Source: Adiantum capillus-veneris (lineage: Eukaryota; Streptophyta; Polypodiopsida; Polypodiales; Pteridaceae). Taken from it: a DNA stretch of 64,000 bases. The translations under genes and the position numbers were made by a program. Of the stretch, positions 1-11,317 are shown in pieces (within the stretch, counting starts at the first letter, position 1; the number at the start of each line of letters is the position of its first letter). Below the pieces are notes generated by a model that did not search any database, was not told where the DNA came from, and was given only the letters and a program-made list of their open reading frames with translations. Where the stretch lies: positions 149,187,640 to 149,251,639 of the forward strand of contig CM043955.1 in the NCBI GenBank assembly GCA_014529385.2, in the 5' to 3' direction.

Positions 1-1246
1 CAAGCTTTATTTAGAGAATAAGGTGATGAAATGGGGAGCATAAGGTAGGGGAATGAGAAGGGAGAGAGTGGTAGAGCACATGGAGGATAGGTGGGAGTTG
101 ATGGCAAGACTCGCACGAGGGTTATGGCCTTCATCCTTCATTTAGCTGCCCTTCATTTTCCATAGCCCAAGGGTGTAGAGGTCATGCTCAAGACGAGCAT
201 GGTGATTGTGGTGATGGTGTAGGTGTGTGTGTGTGCACTAGGCACACACAGTGCATAGTGTGTTCTTTGGTGATGTTGTGTGTGTCTTTAGTGTGATGGT
301 GACCCCTCTTTATATAGGGGAGGAGGGGGGAGAAATTCTAGAATTTAGAAATGAAGAAATCATTATCTACATAGGCCATGTGAATGTGGGCCCCACTTGT
401 CTGGCTGTGTGTATATGTGCCAGAACAGCAGTCTCATGAGAGAGAGACTAAGAGAGAGAGATGGGTTGATGAAAAAAAGTGAGAGGTGACATGGAGAATA
501 AAGTAATTACAAGAGGGGAGAGAGGGGAGTGTGTTCAGAGGTGAATCTGTGTGCGGATGTGTGTGAACACAAGAAAAATCAGGTAACCACCGGGTGGGGA
601 TGGGTCCGTGGGCACTTTTTTTGGTAAAACCGAGTGTGTGTGAGTGTGGGGGAGGTTATTTAGCTACAAGACAAGAGACATGGCGCCCTTTAGAGAGAGG
701 GGGGGGGTATTTGGGTCATGGGATATGATAGGAGAGAGAAAGGGGGGGTGGGGTATACTATTTTGGAAGATAGGGTAAGTTGCATGTGAGTTAGGGTGCA
801 TTATTGGTGAGAGGTGGGGTAGCTTGAGGGGAGAGAGAAAGGAGAAAGGACAAGGGGAAGAGAGAGGGGGTTGACCTTTTGAGTGGAGGAGAGGAAAAGG
901 GACACACGGCGGGGCAACAGTGAAGAAAAAGGAGGCAAGGTGGGGATGGGCTGCCCCGCAGGCATGAGGTGTCTTATTTTACCTTTCTCATATATTTACA
1001 TAATCATACTTTATTTTTTCTTACTTTTTCCAATGCCTTTTATCACCCCCTCCCTAAGAGGGGGTTTTCATGGGGTGGGGATGAGAGAAGAGGGGTATGG
1101 GAGCTTGGCTTGTGAAAAGCCCCCATCAATGCCACTTGTGATTGGCCAGAACCTCAATATGGCAAAGCATTTTGTGACACAATAACAAATAACTTTCTTG
1201 AAAGGTTCTCATTTAGTTTCCAATGGTGAATCATATTGAAGATTGA
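1..1246. other. Low-complexity non-coding DNA
   Basis: The stretch is rich in GA, GT and G-run tracts (for example TG repeats near 220-240 and G runs near 700-750). Short open frames exist but their composition follows the simple sequence, and none shows a recognisable domain. The last 100 bases or so probably include the far downstream end of the LINE-like remnant that follows on the minus strand. Confidence 0.6.
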
Positions 1247-2700
1247 TCATCCATAACGTTTGCTTAACCATTTTAATAGACATTGGTGCATGTTTGAAAT
1301 CCATACATAGTGATAACTTCTCTTCCCTTTGGCTACGATTATCATGCTTAGTTGCTTCTCCATGTGCAAGGTCAATACATAAGGTCCGATGGTTTTATTC
1401 CGGGTCCATTGGCCAAGCATAAAACTCTTTATGCGATACACTATGGCTTTGGAGAGTAGCCTATAGTCAATCACACTCTCCCCATTATGTTTTCTACATG
1501 TAAATCCATTGGTTACACTCCACAAAGATACATCCTTGGCAATGAGCATACCCGTGCTATTACACGTGTGTAAAAGCAACTTTCCATAGTGATCCGGCTC
1601 TTTCTCATCTATTGAAGTATGATCATACAAGTGAACTTCCTCCAACTCCCTTGAAATGTATGGCATATGAAATTGTTGAGTATCATGTTGCAATGTTTTT
1701 GTGTGAGCATTCATATCCCCAAATACAATAACATTCCCTTCGTCTTTGAAATAAGCAATGTCCTCTTCTAAATAAAAAAATGGACGATCTCTATCCATGC
1801 AAGCATAAAACAGAGAATCATGATGAGGAATATAGCAACTGGCTACAAAAATGGGTGCCCTTTTTGGTGTCATAATTTTCAGCCACATAACGTTTGTACT
1901 TGTCATCTTTCACAATTGATACAAAATCTTAATCTTACAATCCTTTCTTAACCATACATTCTACCCCTCCTTGCCCTCTTCGTTTCTTGAAATTATTTGA
2001 CCACATCAATGAAAGTACATTGTAATCCTCCAAGCCGTTAATCCTTTGTGTATTATGCTCCCAAATTTCAACAAGAAGTACAATCGCTTTGCTTGTTAGC
2101 TCATCAATGACAACCCTGTATTCCATGGATATCCATTACAATTCCAAAATCATAGTTTCAATTGTGACAGGTCACGGATCCCTATTTTCTGAAGGGACTT
2201 GCGTCCTCCTTGGGCACATTTTCTTTGTGAGATATCTCCTTGTTTTTCTTATTCTTTTCCTCATATGCCTTGCGATGCATATTTTGTTGCTTAATAGTGC
2301 AATCTTCACATACAAAACATTTTGTATCCCTAAAATAGTTCCATCTATTATCAAGGATAATCTTGCGTTTGGTCTCATGTGGAATGGTGCATACAATTGG
2401 CCGTTCTCTTGAGCGAGGAGCTTCTTTTTAGCCACTCTATGTGCTCCATATACCATAACTCAAAGTGGGTTTTGAAGAAATCTTCGATGACAATGGCAAG
2501 AGAAGGAGGCGTATCCAACTTCTCTTCGAGAATTCCAAGAATAACAATGTTCTTGGAACGTCAGTCCCGTTCTTTCAACTCCTCCACATCCACATTCTCA
2601 ACATTCTTTGTTTGAGCCATAGCTTCCATGAGGGAGGAATTAAGAACCACATTGCTATCTGTTGGGGGTCCCATCCTTGCATAGCTCCAGTGACCAACAA
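1247..2700 (-). pseudogene. Decayed LINE-like ORF1-type plus endonuclease remnant
   Basis: On the minus strand the upstream part (about 2700-2170) reads RSKNIVILGILEE, then FFKTHFEL and a HRVAKKK segment, matching the layout of the RRM-like domain of non-LTR retrotransposon ORF1 proteins. The downstream part (1906-1247) is an AP-endonuclease-like fold: VASCYIPHHDS, VIVFGDMNAHTK (catalytic GDMN), a YGKLLLHTCNSTGMLIA helix and a C-terminal SVIDYRLLS. In another frame HRTLCIDL near 1390-1360 corresponds to the usual final SDH block, so a frameshift precedes it. A stop interrupts the ORF1-like part (ELKERD, stop, RSKN) and more stops separate the two domains. No reverse transcriptase follows. It could be the 5' part of a LINE or a captured endonuclease; it is clearly inactive. 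Confidence 0.6.
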
Positions 2701-3145
2701 AATTATCAATCTGGAGGGATGAGCTACCCGGCTAGGGCATGGAAACACTCACACAATTAGTGAGCTAATCATGGCAACACAAATGGTTGACTCTGTGAGG
2801 TGAGATTCTCGGCCTATGGAGGAGCTAAGCCACAATGAATGGCAATCTCCACATCCACTTCTCTTCATCTCCAATCAACCCAATCACACACATTAATGAT
2901 TGCAAGATGCACACAACATTAATGATTGCAAGATGCACACAACACTAATCCTATCATGCAGCACACTAATTGAAAGCACACACACATAGATCTATCGAGC
3001 ACCACACTCCAATCAAACTTACATGCACACACAAGAAAAAGAGGACAATCACACAAGATTAGAGAGGGATTAACCACTAATTAGTTAAGATCTAGCTAAT
3101 CTAAGCATCATAGGCAATCATAAGAAGCATGAGAGAGGCACAATG
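2701..3145. other. Spacer with a 26-bp direct repeat
   Basis: No coding signal is visible. A 26-bp unit beginning CATTAATGATTGCAAGATGC is present twice in tandem at 2891-2942. The rest is AC-rich. The last bases before 3146 (GAGAGAGGCAC) resemble a polypurine tract, but the adjacent sequence does not match the internal 3' end of copy A2, so I do not assign it to the LTR element. Confidence 0.45.
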
Positions 3146-4770
3146 TGTCATAAAATCTAATATCTAACTAACCCAAATGATTTTCTCATATTAAATTGAT
3201 CACTTAATGTGGGAGAATAAACGGGAACAAGTGTTAAGATATAGGTATGTGCTTTTAGATCTATCTCAACACGGGGCCAATGTAAAGGGGCCCAAAAGGG
3301 AGATGGTCTATCAAAGAGCAAGGCTAACCAATGGAGCATAAGCCCTTAGGGTTAGCTTCATTGAAGACCTCCAATAAATGTGTGGAAAAGTCCTTTTGAC
3401 CTTAAGTAAGCTAGGGCTGAGCTTGAGGTGGGAACCCGGCCCAAGCTCGAGGTGCTTGTCCTGCTTGAGGTGCTTGTCATGCTTGAGGTGTTTTTCATGC
3501 TTGAGGTGCTTGATTAAGATGCTTGAGGTGCTTGACTGGCTCCATGCTTGAGGTGCTTGACTTGCTGCATGATTAAAGTACTTGAGGTGCCTTGAGAAGC
3601 TTGACTGAGATGCTTGTGGGAACCCCCCCTAGTTCAAGTGCTTTGTCATGCTTGGTGAGTAAGGTGCTTGATCACCTAAAAGTCAAAAGCATTCCTACAA
3701 GAGGGGGGGCGAGCCCTTTTCCTAGGGCCTAGAGAGAGAACACCCACTCACACACACAAGGGAAGCCCATCTTGAAGAGGCAGCAAGGACACATGTCAGG
3801 CCCCTACCCATGTTACCTTCATGTGTTGCTTGAAGCCTATTGGCTACGCTTCAAAGGTGTCCAATGATAAATTACATGAATTATCTAATTGTTTTAGCAT
3901 TTATCAAGTCCTCTCTCTCAAAGGGGAAAGGGGGACACTTGTCCCAAGGCTACCCATGTTGCTTGTAATGGCTCCTGCTTGTGATTGGCTAGGCCTGGAG
4001 GGGTCCAATGAGCTTCAGGCATGAGCTACAAGGGGGGGTCGACCCAAGCAAGCTAGGGGGGTGCCTAGGGGGTATACTCACTCACACACACTGACAAGCA
4101 CTCTCATTGTGTGATATGCAAAGTGCAAGAGCTCCCTCTCCAAGCAAGTAGAGGTTGAGAGCCTACACCAACACTCTTGGCTATGGAGTGCAAATCCAAC
4201 CAAGAGCCATGCTTCAATGCTTAAGCTTGCCATCTCCTTCTTCTTCATTACTATGCTATTATGTATGCTAGCAACAAGAGTATGATAAGTGAGGAACTAA
4301 TTCTTTCTCCTACGAAATGTTTCTTCTTCCTCTTCCCTACCCTCATTCCCTGCTAGCTCTCTCCACCTTCGAAGGTGTTTGAGGTCTTGGGACTGAGGCT
4401 TGGGATAGTTAAAGCTTTCTTCAAGTTTATGTTATGTTTGTGGTGCATGAAGCCTTCCATCTTCATGGCATCACCTAGGTCACAAGGAACACAAAGACTG
4501 TATTGTAACAAGTCTCTCTTTATGGGAGAAATCATAATACAAATGCCTATTGGAGGGGGGACCGGCTCCACATAAATCCGGTCCTCAATTGTTGTCATGT
4601 TCTCTAAACTCTCTCTCTTGCAAAAGTATTGTCTATGCCAAGTTAACTAATTGCTATGATTATGTTGCTATCTTCAATTATGTATACCCGCTATGCTCAC
4701 AAAATCATTTCTTGAAAGTACTCTCATTAAATTCCGCTATTCTCAAATTGAATAGGCAAATTCCATTACA
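3146..4770 (+). repeat. 5' LTR of chromovirus A1
   Basis: About 1,625 bp, starting TGTCAT and ending ATTACA, matching the 1,635-bp 3' LTR of copy A2 (42510-44144, reverse complement) at both ends and in conserved blocks such as TTTTCTCATATTAAATTGAT near 3180-3200 and the GGAGGGGGGACCGGCTCC block near 4552. The primer site lies two bases downstream, which fixes the end. The interior differs from A2 by tandem-repeat content: A1 has a minisatellite near 3420-3610, whereas A2 has long CA/TG tracts. Confidence 0.85.
3418..3620 (+). repeat. Degenerate minisatellite inside the A1 LTR
   Basis: The core GCTTGAGGTGCTTG recurs at least six times with spacers of variable length (roughly 20-35 bases per unit). 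The matching part of the A2 LTR (about 43870-44040) has no such array, so it expanded in A1 or its lineage after divergence. Confidence 0.7.
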
Positions 4771-4771
4771 T

Positions 4772-4783
4772 TGGTATCAGAGC
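4772..4783 (+). promoter_or_regulatory. Primer binding site, initiator Met tRNA
   Basis: TGGTATCAGAGC is the standard plant primer site complementary to the 3' end of initiator methionine tRNA. It lies one base after the LTR end (ATTACA, 4770), as expected for chromoviruses. Confidence 0.93.
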
Positions 4784-5185
4784 ATTTGGTTTCTCTTTTC
4801 TTGCTTAAGAAGAGAGGTCCTTAAGTAGCCTATAAATGGTTGATGTTGTTAATTATAATAGAGTAAGTGGAACTGGGATCTAATACTGGTTTTGTTAAGC
4901 CCACTATGTGGGGGATGGTGCACACCTCGGGAGCTTTGGACTTAATAATGGAGTCTTTTTAGACTTGCCTACGGCTTTACCATTATTGAGCCATAAGAAG
5001 TCCGAAAGGAGCTAGCCCTTGGCAACTCTGCTATGTTAGACCTACTCCTCTACTCTCTATAATTAACCACTTTGAGCCGTGGGTGTAGATACTTAAGAGC
5101 CGATTTTCAAAGGCTAAGAGGAGTGGCAACTAAGGTTTTGAATTGCCAAAGCATACACTAAGTACATACATAAAATTTTGTTAAC

Positions 5186-5440
5186 ATGGCTGACAATAAT
5201 CAAGAGAGTAGAATGAACATTGATAGCTTTGATTTTGCACATGAAGGTGCTAATGATGATGCTCCCATGTTTGTGAATTATCTTGTGACTAGGTTGCAAC
5301 AAGCTATGGGCAACCCTACCTTGCAAGCCGAAGTTACTCAACAACTTCGTGCCTATGGAATTTCCCTTCCTCTCCAAGAGGAGAGAGAGCTTAGGAGGCC
5401 TCTTGAAGAGACCCCCAAAAGAAGACTCTCTCCCATTTGA
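5186..5440 (+). CDS. gag: A1 gag, N-terminal part
   Basis: Starts at an ATG in the context ACATGGCTGAC about 400 bases downstream of the primer site. The peptide begins MADNNQESRMNIDSF and ends in an arginine/glutamate-rich segment that leads into the basic region of the next entry. It is the first part of the element's gag. Its role in the family is to supply the structural protein of the virus-like particle. Fossil element. Confidence 0.7.
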   Translation: MADNNQESRMNIDSFDFAHEGANDDAPMFVNYLVTRLQQAMGNPTLQAEVTQQLRAYGISLPLQEERELRRPLEETPKRRLSPI

Positions 5441-5494
5441 GAGGAGGAATCCAAAGAGAAAGAAAGCAATGAAAGTCTAAGTTCTTCTGAAGAT

Positions 5495-8400
5495 GTGGCT
5501 CCACGAAGAAGGCGGTCTAGACGATCGCCTACTCCTCCCAAGAGGAAAAGATCAACCCATAGTCCTTCTCCTCATCACTCTCAAAGGCAAGAGAGGAAAC
5601 AAAGGAAGAAAAGGGCTAGGAAGAGGTCACCCTCTTCTCCTTCTTCTTCACCTTCCTTCTCTTCCGATGAAAGTTATGGCTATTCTCCTAGAGAATACAA
5701 GAGGGGAGGGCATCGCAAATCATTTCCTGCATGGCGAAGGTCACAAAAGCTAAAGAAGTTCAAGGAGGGAGGAAAGAGTATCTCTTTTCTCACCTACGAT
5801 GGCACCTTTGGTGCTACCGACAAAGTGTTGGCCTTCATCCAGCAATTTGATGCGGCCTTTGGGGACGAGGGCTTCACAGAGTCCTCCAAGCTACGCCATG
5901 TAGCTATGCACTTCCAAAAATCAGCTCGTCAATGGTGGGCTAGCCTTCATGGCAATGGAGAAGCCCCAAAGACATGGAAAACTCTACGAGTTTCTATCAT
6001 GAAGCAATTTCTTCCAAGCGATACTAAAGATAAAGTTCTTACCGAATGGCGCGGCTTGAAGCTCCTCTCTCATGAGTCTATCAACAAGTATGTAGATAAG
6101 TTTTGGGATTTACATCTCAAAGCTACTGTCTTTCAAAAGATAGACTTTGCCGAGCAAAGACAACAATTCTGTGCGGGATTACCTGAAGAGATGGCCGAAT
6201 ATATCAACTCTCAACGGCCCGGTACTATTACCGAAGTAATCCACCACACCATGGTTGCTTCACGCATCAATTTCCATCAAGGGGCTAGACGTAATGTCAA
6301 GCCCATGGAAAACAAAGATAAAAATGATGCAAAGGGGAAATCCAATGCTCAAAATAATTCCCAAGGCACTTCCAACAACAACAACAACAATCGGTCCAAG
6401 GAGAAGGGAGTTTACAAAGGTAAAAACAAACTCTCTCCTGAAGAGCTTGAAGCTTTTCGCAAGGACCATAAGTGTTTCAAGTGTGGGGAGCAAGGACATG
6501 GCTATCGTTCTTGCCCCAAGAAGAATACTCGCAATGAGACTCCTAGGGCTTCCACCATCGAAGCTCCAAAAGAGGATGCTCATTGCAAAGGATCATCACT
6601 CTCCTATGCTTGGGGAAAGGTAAGAGAGCATGATGCCTTCATCTTGTTTGACCCTGGCTCTACTCTCAACTTCATATCAATAGAGTTGGCCACCAAGTTG
6701 AGCATTCAAGCTTTTGAGATGGGAGATATAGTAACAGCTGATGCAGCTTTCAAGGGACAACAAGCCTCCGTTACTCCCTTGATTGGGAAGTTGAGGCTTC
6801 ATGTCCAAAGCTATGTCGACAAAGAAGACTTCTTCATCTCTCCCCTCCAACATCAGGATGTTATCCTAGGGGCACCATGGTTTGATCGCATGGTTGCCAA
6901 CATGAAGTTCCCTGAAAGGAGAATTTACTTCACCTACAGGGGAAAGAACATGTATATAGATGCTAGTGAGCGTGGTCGCACTATTCCACTTGTAAATCCT
7001 CTTTCTTTTGATAAATCAATGAAGAGCTCAGTTTCTGCGTACATGATTTATGTCAAAGAGTCTCTAAAATCTAATAATGTTTCATCAAATGGAAATGATA
7101 GGAATCAAGAAGAGTTAGACTTGTCTACTTTTCTAAAAGGATTCCAAGATGTGTTCATCGATGATATCCCTATGGACCTACCTCCAAAACGAGGGGATGA
7201 TGACCATCGTATTGAGCTCCTTCCAGGAAGCTCACCGCCTAACAAACCTCCTTATCGAGTCTCACAAGCTCAACAAGAGGAGATCATGAGGCAAGTACAA
7301 GAGCTGGTAGACAAAGGGATGGTGAGGCCTAGTTCCTCTCCCTTTTGTTCTCCAGTCCTTTTAGTGCAAAAGAAAGATGGTACATACCGTATGTGTGTGG
7401 ACTATCGAGCACTAAACCATATCACTATCAAAAATAGATTTCCCGTACCTCGGGTAGAAGATCTGTTTGATAAGCTACAAGGCTCTACCTACTTCAGTAG
7501 GATTGACCTTAAGAGTGGCTATCATCAAATAAGGATAGTGGATGAGGATCTCTTAAAGACCGCGTTTCGCACAACATTTGGTCTTTATGAATATCTAGTC
7601 ATGCCTTTTGGCTTGACTAATGCACCAGCTACGTTCAATCGTTTGATGGAGAAAATTTTTAGACCATATCGAAAATTCACTGGAGTGTTCTTTGATGATA
7701 TCATCATCTACTCCAAGTCTTTGGAGGAACATAAGCAACATCTCCAAGTGATTTTTCAAGCCTTGAGGGAGAACAAACTTTTTCTCAACCAAAAGAAAAG
7801 TGAATTCTTCCTTCAAGAGATTCAATATCTAGGCCATATTATCTCTCACGATGGTATTTGTATGGATCCATCAAAGTTAGAGGTAATAAAATCATGGCCT
7901 AACCCAAGGAATCTACATGAGCTAAGAAGCTTTATTGGTATGTGTGCATACTATAGACGCTTCATAGCAAAATTCTCTCAAGTAGCAGGACCACTACACG
8001 ACTTAACCAAGAAGAACGTTAAGTTTGTATGGACTGCTAAGGAGCAAAATGCTTTTGAAAAACTCAAAGAGAAGCTTACTTCCCAACTAGTCCTCGTGCT
8101 TCCGGATCTCTCAAAGCCATTTGAGGTCCAATGTGATGCTTGTGGTGATTGCCTTGGAGCGGTTTTGCTTCAAGAAGGGCATGCCATAGCATATGAGAGC
8201 CGAAGGCTCAATGGTGATGAACGAGTCTTGGGCATTTATGAGAAAGAGCTTTTAGCTGTTCTACATGCCCTAGACACATGGAAGCACTACCTATTGGGGA
8301 CTCCATTTATCCTACGAACCGACCACCAAAGTCTCAAGTATTTCATGACGCAAACCAAGCTTTCCGACAAACAAATGAGGTGGGCAAATTTTCTTTCGCA

Positions 8401-9869
8401 ATTTAATTTCCATATTGCTCACATAGCTGGTAAGCACAATCAAGTTGCCGATGCACTTTCACGACGACCAAAAGATAATGCGGTGTCTATAGCTACTCAC
8501 AATGATCTATCCTCTATGATAGATGAGTATGCTACTGACCCTGACTTTAGAGACATAATGTCAGCCCTTGCTTTGGGGAAGAAAGAGGAACCATTCACCT
8601 TGCAGGATGGTTATCTTCTCCACGGCAATAGGCTATGTGTTACCCATTCCCTTCGTGAGAAGGTTATGTATGAATCCCATGCTCCTCCATATGCAGGGCA
8701 TAGAGGTATTCAACCTACTCTCCGAGGAGTAGAGACGTATTTCTATTGGCCTACCATGAAAGTGGACATACAAGAGTATGTTTCAAAATGTGTAGTATGC
8801 CAAAAGACCAAGTATGATAGAGGGAAGCAACTTGGATTACTCCACCCATTGCCTATTCCAAATTCACCATGGGAGAGTATATCCATGGATTTCATCTTTG
8901 GATTACCCAAGTCTATCCATGGGAATACAGGAATATGGACAATAATCGACAGGTTTAGCAAGCAAGCACATTTTATTCCTGTCAAAAAGACTATTAAGGC
9001 ACATCAAATGGCAACTCTCTTCATATCTCAGATTTTCAAACAACATGGATTACCCACATCCATCGTGTCAGATAGAGATCCTAGAATGACCAGTAATTTC
9101 TGGAAAGGTCTCTTTGAAAATCTAGGAACAAGATTGAATTTCTCTTCGGCCTATCACCCACAAACGGATGGCCAAAGTGAGATAGCCAATCTTACGATAC
9201 TCGATCTACTCAAGACTTATGTTACCGAAGTAGATCAACGCTCACAATGGGAAAAGTATTTACCGCTAGTAGAGTATGCCTACAATAATACTATACATAC
9301 TTCTACGGGCAAAGCACCTTTCGAGATCATAGAAGGAAGACCTAAAAGTCCCTTGCTACTGAAAGTACATGGGAAGATCTTCGCCGCCGATGAGTATAGC
9401 CGTGACCTACAAGAATCTTTTCAAAAGATTAGGGAGGCTATAGCCATCTCTCAACAAAGGCAAAAAGCTGCTGCTGATAAGCACAGAAGAGCCTTAATGT
9501 TCAAAGAAAATGATTGGGTCTTACTCAAGTTTCCTAAGGCTCGATTAAGGCAAACGACGGGCAAAAATCCTACGGGCCATCAAAAGTATTATGCTAAACT
9601 AGCAAAAAGATACTATGGTCCTTTCCAAATCTTGAAGCCTATCAATGAGACGGCTTATCAACTCAAGTTGCCCAACCATTGGCTTATACACAATGCCTTT
9701 CATGTAAGCTTACTTAAGCCCTACAAAGGAGAGCCACCAATTGAACCAATTATTGAAGACCCTCCCGAATTTGAAGACCAAGAAGAGGTGCTACAACCCG
9801 AAGCTATCCTTCGGCATGAAGACAAGGTACTACGACATGGTAAGATTATCCGACGGTATCTTATTAAGT
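5495..9869 (+). CDS. gag-pol: A1 gag-pol polyprotein, chromovirus type
   Basis: A long open frame with domains in the usual Ty3/gypsy order. Counting residues from 5495: arginine/serine-rich basic stretch (1-60), gag capsid domain (about 100-250), CCHC zinc knuckle CFKCGEQGHGYRSC (327-340), retropepsin with the variant active site FDPGST (about 386), reverse transcriptase with VDYRALN and catalytic FFDD (about 732-735), RNase H (CDACGDCLGAVL about 880; EKELLAV; RTDHQSL), then integrase with HHCC finger ending CVVCQKTK, core residues in MDFIFG, SDRDPR and QTDGQSE, and the start of a chromodomain-like tail (RRYLIK). The frame then runs into unrelated DNA at 9869. The family copies itself through RNA in cytoplasmic particles and integrates in chromatin; this copy lacks its 3' end and is a fossil. 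Confidence 0.9.
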
Positions 9870-10139
9870 TACCCTTTCCAGGTACCTGCTGATGTCTTCT
9901 GACCTGCTATAATCTACCAATTCCTGTGGGATCATCGGTACATCCACCGCTTGCCCTTGAGGATCTCTGAAATTCCCCTGGTAGATCTTTATTCCCTCTT
10001 TCTCCAATACTGCTTCCTCCACCCAAGTTTTGGTTGGCTTGAGGGTTTCTACTGGAATGTCAAAGGGTTCCGCTTCTGCAAGAGCATCTTTGATTGTCGG
10101 TCTTTTTCTCTTCGTTGCCGATAACTTGGCGGAATCCAT
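9870..10139 (-). CDS. B1 accessory gene, N-terminal fragment
   Basis: From an ATG at 10139 the peptide begins MDSAKLSATKRKRPTIKD and contains AEPFDIPVETLKPTKTW and EGIKIYQGNFRDPQGQ. The corresponding B2 gene (from 52269) reads MTIKDYLDEVEPF, TLKPTSTWIQED and LKIYQGVFKDNDG, so the domain is conserved between copies. It is a family-specific accessory protein of unknown role, located after the integrase and trailer. The fragment ends where element A1 begins. I do not recognise the domain. Confidence 0.65.
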
Positions 10140-10208
10140 GGATCCTGTAACTCCAATTTCAGAAGTTAGCGTCTTTTTAGTACTGAAAGCCGAAATGAAG
10201 CTTTTAAC

Positions 10209-10233
10209 TATCCAAATGACTTGAAAATTGAAA
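10209..10233 (-). promoter_or_regulatory. Conserved 25-nt block upstream of the B accessory gene
   Basis: The same 25 bases occur at 52339-52363 in B2, and in both copies the block lies 70 bp upstream of the accessory ATG. The surrounding trailer is much more diverged. On the coding strand it contains a pyrimidine-rich stretch followed by AG dinucleotides, so a splice acceptor or internal promoter element for the accessory transcript is plausible (inference). Confidence 0.5.
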
Positions 10234-10305
10234 CATGAGCTATTCAGGGCCGAAGGATGCAAGGTAGGTGAAAAAATATGCAAAATGGGCTCAAAATCAT
10301 GTTGG

Positions 10306-11317
10306 AGACATCATACACGTATGATGTCTTTTGTGTCAAAATGACTTCATATTGGTTGTGCTTGTAGCTGATAGTGTATACATGATTATCATATGCTTGG
10401 ATTTGAGTTTGGATCCCATTTGGTCAAGTTTTGGCCAGTTTAGTCCAGTTCTGACTCTTGGCAAAATTTTGAAAGGGAATTGGATTTTATGATCCAAATT
10501 GGATAAAACTTGGTGGTTCACTTTCAAATGGCATGTAGATCACTTCTGTTTGGTGGTTGAAGCCCTGAGGTGCCAAAATCACATAGTGAGACATCATACG
10601 CGTATGATGTCTTTTAGTGTATTTTTGGACCAAATTTCTCTATAAGCTTGGATTTGGCTTTAGATAGGCTTATTCAGTGGATTTATGAAGTTTGGATAGA
10701 TTTTGGACTAAAAATGGCTCTGGAGACATCATACACGTATGATGTCTTTTTTCATCAATTTTGCATTGGATTGGTTCTGTGGACTCCCCATGTACTAGTG
10801 AAGGACTATATCTACTCAAATCTTGGTTTGGACTTGAGTATGTTGGATTTGGGCCAAAAATAGGCTTTAGGTGAAAGATTTTCCCTCAATTGGGCTAATG
10901 GGGTGATCCTCTTGACCAAATGGTTCCAAATTTCATATGTAGCATGTATTAGATATATATAATGGATGTATGATGACAAATGAGCAGTTTTGGCTCTGTA
11001 AGTGCAAATAGACATCATACGCGTATGATGTCTTTTGTGTCAAAATGGTGCTTTTTGGTTCCAGATAGCTTGTAGATGTGTTAATCAACAATCCTACAAA
11101 GTTTCATTGAGTTTGGAGTTATTTTGACAAAATTAGGACCAAAAATCAATTTTATGGCCTAATTTGCGTCTTTTTGGTTTTCCTTGGGTTTTCTAACTCC
11201 AATTCTCATGATACTTGGTTCATAGGATGTGATTAACATGTGGAATGAGGCTATGCACTCAAATGTTGAAATGGATGTGAAATTCATGTTGTGAGACATC
11301 ATACGCGTATGATGTCT
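10306..11317. repeat. Phased 24-bp palindromes in the B1 3' trailer
   Basis: Five copies at 10306-10329, 10589-10612, 10724-10747, 11010-11033 and 11294-11317. Each is a 24-bp palindrome with arm AGACATCATA around a CGCG centre; three are perfect and two have CACG in the centre. Start-to-start distances are 283, 135, 286 and 284 bp. The intervening DNA carries faint repeated phrases (GCTTGGATTTGA, AAACTTGG), suggesting a decayed tandem array of about 142-bp or 285-bp units in which only the palindrome is well kept. Confidence 0.9.

Larger units (their letters stand above)
3146..9869 (+). mobile_element. Ty3/gypsy chromovirus copy A1 (5' LTR, gag, pol; 3' end lost)
   Basis: Order is LTR (3146-4770), primer site (4772), leader, gag-pol (5186-9869). 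The same family recurs on the minus strand at 42510-48563 (copy A2), whose protein is nearly identical; A2 shows that the family ends in a chromodomain, which makes it a chromovirus. A1 stops abruptly at about 9869, where sequence of element B1 begins in the opposite orientation; the chromodomain, polypurine tract and 3' LTR are absent. The pol frame is open over about 4.4 kb with about one break in gag, so this copy looks young. No LTR pair exists within the window for dating. Confidence 0.88.

Noticed and set aside
883-1185. Open frame with a hydrophobic stretch (IYIIILYFFLLF)
   Set aside because: Simple-sequence composition and no conserved motif; most likely chance.
2701-3145. 3' end of another A-family element just upstream of the A1 LTR
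   Set aside because: Only a short purine run matches; the rest does not resemble the A2 3' region.
10306-11317. CRISPR-like array (regular palindromic repeats)
   Set aside because: Spacers are about 110-260 bp and themselves diverged repeats, the setting is a plant LTR element, and no cas gene exists.
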